From Lachnospiraceae bacterium (GTDB taxonomy: Bacteria > Bacillota > Clostridia > Lachnospirales > Lachnospiraceae), in NCBI GenBank assembly GCA_900763175.1, contig CAAFJI010000356.1, positions 1-10,349 on the forward strand: a stretch of DNA of 10,349 nt. Reading direction: 5' to 3'. Position numbers and translations under genes: made by a program. Under the pieces are notes generated by a model. The model was given only the letters and a program-made list of their open reading frames with translations, was not told the origin of the DNA and searched no databases. Every line of letters begins with the position of its first letter. The first letter of the stretch is position 1. Below, one piece after another: positions 1 to 9,300 of this stretch.

Positions 1-348
1 ACCATGGAAGAGGCTGGAACTGTTAACAGAAAGATCGTGGATTTTTGCAGGGAAAACAAAGTTTCCTCAAAGCGGGCAAACCTTGCCGCTGTATGCGCAG
101 AAGAAATGACGGTAAACATTATTAAATTTGGTGGAAAAACTTCTAACTGGATTGACATCAATCTTTGTCTGGAAAATGATATCTGCAGATTAAGAATCCG
201 AGATAACGGAATCATTTTCAATCCTCTGGAATACAGCCATGATCATGAGGAGTTCGACATCCATGGAATAGAGCTTGTAAAGAAAATCTCAAAATCAATG
301 GATTACATCCGTGCAATTGATATGAACAATACCATAATATCTTTTTAG
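1..348 (+). CDS. RsbW/SpoIIAB-like GHKL ATPase domain, probably 5'-partial
   Basis: This is a histidine-kinase-like ATPase domain of the anti-sigma/serine-kinase family, which phosphorylates a STAS partner on serine or sequesters a target. Numbering from the ATG at position 4, the N box has Glu34 and Asn38 in EEMTVN, with the spacing of the catalytic Glu and Mg-binding Asn of SpoIIAB. The G1 box is D67-N-G69 followed by IIFNP. A degenerate G2 box (HGIELVKK, 87-94) and a terminal NNTIISF follow. Only three bases precede the ATG, the frame is open to base 1, and no RBS can be seen. The family normally has about ten or more residues before this helix, so this is more likely the C-terminal end of a longer protein, possibly a SpoIIE-type phosphatase or transporter fusion. 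The stop lies 13 nt before the NRPS start, so the two are probably cotranscribed. The family call is firm; completeness is uncertain. Confidence 0.85.
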   Translation, partial: TMEEAGTVNRKIVDFCRENKVSSKRANLAAVCAEEMTVNIIKFGGKTSNWIDINLCLENDICRLRIRDNGIIFNPLEYSHDHEEFDIHGIELVKKISKSMDYIRAIDMNNTIISF

Positions 349-354
349 GAGGTG
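347..354 (+). promoter_or_regulatory. Shine-Dalgarno of the NRPS, overlapping the upstream stop codon
   Basis: AGGAGGTG lies 7 nt before the ATG at 362 and shares its first two bases with the TAG stop of the ATPase gene. A ribosome terminating on the upstream gene covers this site, which suggests translational coupling. It also fixes the NRPS start. Confidence 0.9.
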
Positions 355-361
355 CTGGAAA

Positions 362-3300
362 ATGTCTGAAATTAACAAAAGAAGCAGTTTTGCCTTTTCC
401 TTTCAGCCAGTAACAAAGCTGTTTGAAGAACAGGTGCGGATTCATCCTGACAAATGTGCCGTGGCTACAAGTAAGGAAAGCCTTACCTATGCACAGCTGA
501 ATAAAAAAGCAAATAGAATTGCAAATTCTCTCATTGAGAAAGGTGTGAAATGCGAAACCATCGTAGGCGTGGTTTTGGAGCGCTGCTGCGATTTTTATGC
601 AGTGCGTCAGGGCATTTTAAAGTCAGGAGGTGCATTTGCAGTTGCTGCTCCTGATTATCCTGATGACAGAATCCGGTTCATATTTGAAGATGCAAAGGTT
701 CCTTTTGTTATAACTACAAGAGAAATTGCAAAAGAACGTCAGGAACTGTTTTCCGGTCTTCCATGCACCGTGCTTTTCATTGAAGAGCTGCTGGAAAACA
801 GGAACGTGGAAGATCCAAATGTTGAGATTAGGGAACACGATCTTTGTTATTGCATCTACACATCCGGCTCCACCGGAAAGCCAAAAGGTGTTATGATCGA
901 GCATATTAATCTTGCAAACTTTGTAAACCCGGATCCCAGGAATGGAGAAACCTATGGCTATGTAAGCAGGGGAAGTGTGTCCCTTTCTATGGCAGCCATG
1001 ACCTTTGATGTTTCCGTACTGGAAGAGTTTCTTCCACTTACAAACGGGCTTACAGCAGTAATCGCAAGTGATGAGGAGATTCTCAATCCCCTTATGCTTG
1101 GAGATCTGATCCTGAAGCATCATGTGGATATTATGACCACAACCCCTACTTATCTGTCGAATATGATCGATCTTCCTCAGCTTCAGAAGGCTGTTTCCCA
1201 AATCAAAGTTTTTGACGTAGGAGCAGAGGCATTCCCGCCTGCCCTCTATGACAAGATCCGCAGTGTCAATCCGGATGCTTATATTATGAATGGCTACGGT
1301 CCCACAGAAACAACCATCAGCTGTACCATGAAGGTGGTCACAGACAGCAAAAACATTACAATTGGTGCACCAAATGGCAATGTTAGGGTATATGTGGTGG
1401 ACAAGGAGAACAAAATCCTTCCTGAGGGGGAAACAGGGGAGCTTGTAGTTGCCGGTCTCGGAGTAGGGAGGGGCTATATCAACCTGCCGGAAAAGACAGC
1501 GGATGTTTTCATTGACCTGAATGGAGAAAAAGCGTACAAAACAGGCGACCTTGCAAAGATCACTCCGGAAGGGGAAATTGAATTCTTCGGAAGAATTGAC
1601 AATCAGATTAAACTTCGTGGCTTAAGAATTGAGCTAGGTGAGATTGAAGAAGTAATAAACAGCTTCCCGGGAATCGTCACCAGCATCACTGTGCCGGTTG
1701 ACAACAAATATCTCTGCTGCTACTTTATGGCAGACCGCCAGATTGATTCGGAAGAGCTCACCACCTATGGGGCAGAATCTCTGGCTCATTACATGGTTCC
1801 TGACGTTTTTATCCAGATGGATAAAATGCCGTTAACCCAGAATGGAAAAATTGATAAAAAAGCATTGCCGAAGCCGGTGGCACAGCCAAGGAACCTGAAA
1901 GAGCCGGAAAACCCAATGCAGAAGAAGATATTTGAAATCGTTGCCAGAGTAGTAGAAAACGACTTCTTTGGAATTGACACCAGCTTTTACAAGGCCGGTC
2001 TTTCTTCCATAAGTGCAATGAAGCTCTGCATCCTGATCTCAGATGAATTCGGCGTTACCGTAAAGACAAGTGATATCCATGAAAACAACACAGTGGAAAA
2101 GCTGGAAAAATATGTAATGCTTGCACCGAAGATCAGAACCTACGAAAAAAGAGAGGTTTATCCTCTCACTGGCTCCCAGAAAGGAATTTTTGCAGAATGT
2201 ATCAAAAATCCTCAGAGCACGGTGTATAATATCCCATTCCTTTTTGAACTGGAGCAGGCAGTAGATATACAGAAATTAGCAAATGCCATCACAGAAATGG
2301 TAAATGCCCATTCCTATCTGCTTACAAAAGTATATCTCAGTGATGCTGGTGAGATGGTACAGCGGCCTTGTAACGAAACATTTGTGCCGGAAGTAATTGA
2401 AACCACAGAGGAAGAATTTGCCCGTTTGAAGGAAAAACTTGTGCGTCCATTTAAACTGGAAAAGGGACGTTTGTTCCGGGCTGCAATTTATCATACAGAA
2501 GATAGGAGCTATCTGTTCACTGATTTCCACCATATTATCGCAGATGGCAATTCCTACGATATTATTTTTGAAGATATTAACAGAGCCTATATAGGGGAAA
2601 AGCCAGAAAAAGAAAGCTATACGGGATTTGATGCTGCATTGGATGAAGAGCAGCAGATGAAAGAGGGAAAATACAAAAAAGCCGAGAAATATTATGACAG
2701 TATTTTTGAAGGCATTGAGACAGAATCCCTGCCTCTTCCGGATCAGTTTGGTAAAACTCCTGAAAAAGGATATCTGGAAAGACCGATGACCATGAAGGAA
2801 GAGAAAATCCTTTCCTGCTGTGAGAAGCTGGGCGTTACGCCAAACATTTTGTTTACCGGTTTGTTTGGTATTTTGCTTACCAGATATTCCAATTCAGAGG
2901 ACAGTCTTTTTTCCACAATCTACAATGGAAGAAATGATTCGAGACTTGAAAATACCGTTTGTATGTTGGTAAAAACGCTTCCTGTTTACTGCAGATTTGA
3001 CAAGGACACTACCATACAGGCGTATATGACAGCACTCTCAGAGCAGATACTTTCCTCAATGGCAAATGATATTTTTCCATTTTCCGATATCTGCGCAAAG
3101 TATGGCTTTAACTCGGATCTTACTTTCGCATACCAGGCGGAGCTTAGTGACGATTATCCAATTGGAGATACGGTTGCAAAAGGTCACGACCTTTCCCTGG
3201 ATATGGCGAAGATGCCTCTTTTGGTGCAGGTAAGAGAGTACGATCATACCTATGTCCTTACTGCTGAATATCGCAGAGATATGTACAGTGAGATGTTCGT

Positions 3301-6300
3301 GGAAGGAATCCTGGATTCCTATGAGGCGGCAATGAGCTCTCTGCTTAAGAATAAATATGTTTCTGAGATTTCTGTGATCTCCCGGAATGGGGTAAACAAA
3401 ATTGCAGAGTTTAATCAGACAAAGCAGGAATATGACAGAAGTAAGACCATTTCTGATATGTTTGGAGAAATGGTACAGAATGTGCCGGATCATACGGCTG
3501 TCGTATTTAAAGATAAAAAATATACGTATAAAAAACTGGATGAGATCAGTGATAAGCTTGGAAAGTATCTTGTATCCCAGGGGATTGGCAGAGAAGATGT
3601 GGTATCCATTCTGATCCCACGCTGTGAATATATGGCCATTGCTCCTATGGGTGTTATCAAAGCCGGGGCAGCCTATCAGCCGCTTGATCCAACTTATCCG
3701 AAAGACCGCCTTATGTATATGCTGGAGGATTCCTCTGCCAGACTTCTGATCGCAGACAGAGAGCTTTTACCGCTGGTAGAAGGATATCGGGGACCTGTTT
3801 TATTTACAGACGAGATCTGTCAGCTGGAAGATAAAGAGGAAGAACTTAAGAAGCCGCAGCTGCACGATCTGTTTATTTTACTGTATACATCAGGCTCAAC
3901 GGGCGTACCAAAGGGATGTATGCTGGAATACGGAAATATTACGGCATTCTGCCATTGGTACAGAAAATATTATGGAATAGATTCCAGTTCCAGGGTAGCA
4001 GCTTATGCCTCCTTTGGATTTGATGCCTCTATGATGGATATTTATGGTGCCATTGCAAACGGCGCAGAGCTTCATATCATCCCAGAGGAAATACGCCTGG
4101 ATTTCATTGGACTTCAGCGCTACTTTGAAGAAAATGGCATTACCCATTCCTTTATGACTACTCAGGTTGGAAGACAGTTTGCAATGGAAATGGAATGCAA
4201 GAGCCTGAAATATCTTTCTGTAGGTGGAGAGAAACTGGTTCCTCTGGAACCGCCGACAGGTTATAAACTGCTTAATGCCTATGGCCCTACAGAATGTACT
4301 ATTTTTACAACTATATTTGAGATTGACAGGTATTATCCAAACGTTCCAATCGGAAAAGCACTTGATAATTTCAAACTTTACATAACCGATAAGTTCGGAC
4401 ACCTTCTTCCATACGGTGCCTGCGGAGAATTGATGATATCCGGATGGCAGGTTTCAAGAGGATATCTGAACAAACCGGAGAAAACAGCTGAGGTTTATAC
4501 GAAGAATATTTATGACGATGAGGAAGGCTATGAAGTGCTCTATCATTCCGGTGATGTTGCAAGATATCTTCCAGACGGAAATATCCAGATTATCGGAAGA
4601 AAGGATTCTCAGGTTAAGGTCAGAGGCTTTCGTATTGAGCTTTCCGAGGTGGAAGAAGTTATAAGAAGATATAAAGACATAAAGGATGCAACAGTTGTTG
4701 CCTTTGACGATCCCAATGGTGGGGGAAAATACATTGCTGCATATGTGGTATCTGACAGCGAGGTTGACATCAACCAGTTGAATTCCTTTATAAAAGAGAC
4801 AAAACCTCCATATATGGTGCCGGCAGTGACTATGCAGATTGACAAGATCCCGCTGAACCAGAACCAGAAGGTAAATAAAAAAGCCCTTCCACTGCCTGAG
4901 AGAAAAATCGAGGAAATCATTAAACCGGAAAACGAGACTCAGCAGAAATTATTTGACTGTGCTGCAGAAGTACTTGGTTATACAGAGTTTGGTATTACAA
5001 CAGATATTTACGAGGCAGGACTGACATCCATCACTGCTATCAAGCTGAACATTCTTATTTCCAAAGCCTTTGACATTGTGATCAAAACATCTGATATTAA
5101 GGAGCATCCTACCATTCAGATGCTGGAAGGCTTCGTGAAGACAGCAGGAAAAGAGATAAAACGTGAGACACAGGAAACGTACCCTCTTACTAATACCCAG
5201 GAGGGAATTTTCATCGAGTGTACGGCCAATATGGGCTCTACCATTTATAACATCCCGTATCTTCTGAAGCTTGACAAAAAGGTGGATCTGGACAAGCTTG
5301 CAGCAGCGATTGACAGCACAGTCGAGGCACATCCTTATCTGAAAACCCGACTCTTTATGAGTGAAGAGGGAGAGGTTCTTCAGAGGAGAGACGACACATT
5401 AAGCTACAGAACACAGATCCTCAATGGAATGAACAGAGAAGCTCTGGTTCGTCCCTATATGCTGTTTAATGAGCAGCTTTTCCGCTTTGAAATATACAGA
5501 ACCTGCGACGCAAATTACCTGTTCCTTGACATTCATCATATTATCGCAGACGGCACTTCCCTTGGTATCATCCTTAATGATATCAACAGGGCTTACAGTG
5601 GAGAAAAGCTGGAAACAGAAGGCTATACCTCCTATGACCTTGCCCTTGACAACAGAGATGCCCTTGCAAGTGATGCATACAAAAATGCAGAGAACTATTA
5701 TAAATCTATTTTTGAGAACGCAGGAGGAAGCATAAACTTCTATCCGGATAAGAATGGAGCGGTTCCGACAGCGGAGCTTTACCACAGGGAGACAAGCGAG
5801 TTTTCGGTACAGGATGTGAAGGAGTTCTGTAAAAAGCATGGAATTACAGAGAACATATTTTTCATTTCTGCCTTCGGTATTACACTTGGAAAATACAATT
5901 TCAGAAAAGATGCTGTGTTTACCACTATTTACCATGGTCGAAATGATTCCAGACTTTCCGATACAGTTGGTATGCTGGTAAAGACACTCCCTGTTTACTG
6001 TGATTTCTCTGGAAGTACAAAGCAATGCCTGGCAGATGTCCAGCAGCAGCTGATCAGCTCTATGAACAACGATATTTATCCTTTTGCACAGATCAGCCAT
6101 GAATTTAATATCAAAGCAGATGCCATGGTGATCTACCAGGGAGATAACTTTGCATTTGATAATATTGGCGGTGAATATGCACAGGAAGAGCCGGTTCAGC
6201 TGAATATGGCAAAGGCACCTGTTTCCATCAGCATTTCCATTGAGAGAAACAAATTTGTCTTTGAAATCGAATACAGAGGCGATATGTATCATGAGGAAAC

Positions 6301-9300
6301 CATCCGATACCTTGCAGACAACCTTGAAATAGCAGCAGGTGGAATCCTTAAAGGATGTGAGCCGTCAGATATCAGGCTCATGTTTGAAGAAGAAACGAAG
6401 ATGACAGATGATCCCTCTCATGCCGGAAAAACCTTTGTGGATCTTTTCAGGGAAACAGTTGAAAAATATCCGGATAAACCGGCTGTAAGAGATGGAATGG
6501 GACAGCTTACCTACAAAGAACTGGACCGTATGTCTGACTGCATAGCTGAGAAGCTTACCCAAAATGGATTTGGCAGGGAAAAGGTAGCTGGTATCCTGTG
6601 CGGTAGAACAAAGGAATATGCAGCAGCATATATTGGCGTTATGAAGGCAGGTGGAGCCTACGTTCCTTTGGATCCGGAATATCCACAGAGCAGGATCGAG
6701 TATATGCTGACAGATTCCCAGGCGGAAAACCTGCTTGTAATCGACCGGTACCGTAGTCTGGTGGGCTTCTATGACCAGAATGTCATCAGCCTGGATGCTG
6801 TGGCTGAGGAAGCAGAGGAATTTGCCCTTTCGGTAGAACTTACCGCTCCGAAACCAGAGAACCTTGCTTATATGATCTACACCTCCGGCTCCACCGGAAA
6901 GCCAAAAGGTGTTATGATCGAGCAGCGAAACCTGATGAACTTGATCGAATACGTCACCGATGCAAAAACCATCACAGAAAATGATATCGTTGCAGAGTTT
7001 GCAAGCTTCTGCTTTGACGCATCCATAATCGACCTGTTTGCTCCTCTTACAGTCGGTGCTGTGCTGTACATTTTACCGGAAAGCATCCGAAAAGATGCTG
7101 TTTCCGTTGGCAGGTTTATAAAAGAGGAAAATATTACCATAGCGACCTTCCCTACACAGATGGGAGAACTGGTTGCAGAACTGCTGGAAGATGCTCCAAG
7201 CCTTCGATTTGTCACTCTTGGAGGAGAGAAATTCAAGCACTACAGAAATCGTACCTATCAGCTGGTAAATGGCTATGGTCCAACAGAAAATACGGTATCT
7301 TCAACAGAATTTTTCGTTGACAGGCAGTACGACAACATTCCGATCGGAAAATCCCAGCGGAATGTACGCAGCTATATTGTGGACAAGGATTTGAACCGGC
7401 TTCCGGTTGGAGCATCTGGAGAGCTTTGTCATGCCGGCCGACAGATCGCAAGAGGATATCACAATCTTCCGGAAAAGACAGCCTCTGTATTTGTGGAAAA
7501 TCCATTCTCTGTATGTGATGAGGACAAACGTCTTTACAGAACCGGTGATATGGTCCGCATGAAGGGTGACGGAAATATTGAGTATATCGGCAGAATCGAT
7601 TCCCAGGTAAAAATCAGGGGTTACCGTATTGAGCTTGGTGAGATTGAAGGAGCTCTTCTGAAGCATGAAATGGTGAAACAGACAGCTGTTACCGTGATTG
7701 AAAAAGGCGGAAATAAATACATCACTGCCTATTATACAGGGGAGAGCATTCCGGATGACCAGCTTAAAACATTCCTGAACCCGCTGATCCCGGATTACAT
7801 GATGCCGTCTTTCTTCGTTCATATTGAGAAAATGCCGGTAACTCCAGGAGGCAAGACAGATAAAAAAGCCCTTCCGGTGCCGGAGATAACCACAGCCACA
7901 AGCGCTGATTATGTAGAGCCGGTTACCATTGTTCAGACTACACTTTGTGAAATTTTTGAAAAAGCACTTGGTATTGAAAAAGTGGGTATTGAGGATAATT
8001 TCTTTGAATTGGGTGGTTCTTCTCTGACAGCCTCCAAGGTTGCTGTTATGTGCCTTTCAAAGAATATTTCCATCGTATATGCGGATATTTTCAAATATCC
8101 CACAATACGTGAGCTGGCAGCAATCGTGGATGACAGTGCTGCATTTGAAAATCCGCAAAGTGAGAATGAATTCTCCGGTTATAACTACAACAAGATACAG
8201 AGTGTGATCAGCGGAAACATAGAAGAAAACGTGAATCAGGTGACAAAAGAGCAGTTAGGTGATATTATGATCACAGGTGCTACCGGTTTCCTTGGAATTC
8301 ATATTCTGAAAGCATACCTGGACAATTATGAGGGCAGGGTTTACTGTCTGGTACGCAAGGGAAAATATGAGTCTATGGAGAAGCGAATGATGCATATGCT
8401 GATGTATTATTTCGATCATCCATGCCAGGAACTGTTTAAGGATCGTATTATCTGTGTAGACGGCGATATCACTTCCATGGAACAGGTGGAAAAGTTTGCT
8501 GATTATAAATTCAATACCATAATCAACTGCGCAGCCTGCGTAAAGCATTTTGCAGCCGGTGATGTACTTGAAAAGATAAATGTACATGGTGTTGAGAATC
8601 TGATCGAATTCTGTAAAAACAACGGCCGCAGACTGATCCAGATCTCTACAGTTTCCGTTGCAGGGGAAGGCTCGAATGGTGTTCCGCCAATGGAAAGAGT
8701 CTTTAATGAAAACGATCTGTTTATTGGCCAGAATATTACAAATGAATATATCCGCACCAAATTCCTTGCAGAAAGGGCGGTTCTGGAGGCTGTTGCAAAT
8801 GGACTTGACGGGAAAGTCATCCGTGTAGGAAATCTGATGAGCAGAGATTCTGACGGTGAATTCCAGATCAATTTTATTACAAATGGATTCCTGCGCAGCC
8901 TGAGAGGTTATAAGGCAGTTGGCAAATTCCCGATGGGTGCTATGCATGAGATTACAGAGTTTTCACCTATTGATTCCACTGCACTGGCAGTTTTGAGACT
9001 TGTGCAGACAGACAGAAGATTCACTGTATTCCATGCCTGCAACAGCCATCATATCTATATGGCGGATCTGATCTATGCAATGCGTAGATATGGCTTCCAT
9101 CTTGATATTGTGAGAGATGAGGAATTTGAGGCCGCTGTGAAGGAATTTGCGAAGAATAGTGATGACTCAGACGTTGTTTCCGGACTGATCGCCTATACTT
9201 CTCATAATGAAAATGAGATCTATACTCTGGACTACAGCAACCGGTTTACTGCACAGGTACTTTACAGACTGGATTACAAATGGCCTGTAACAGATGATAG

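Noticed and set aside
3402..3614. A 70-codon + strand frame starting inside the C1-A2 linker.
   Set aside because: It lies out of frame within the conserved NRPS coding sequence and has no independent support.
5399..6292. Long minus-strand open frame (297 codons) inside the NRPS.
   Set aside because: It is antisense to the conserved C2 domain, has a Cys/Ile-rich composition with no recognisable domain, and is explained as a shadow of the real gene. The same holds for the other antisense frames.
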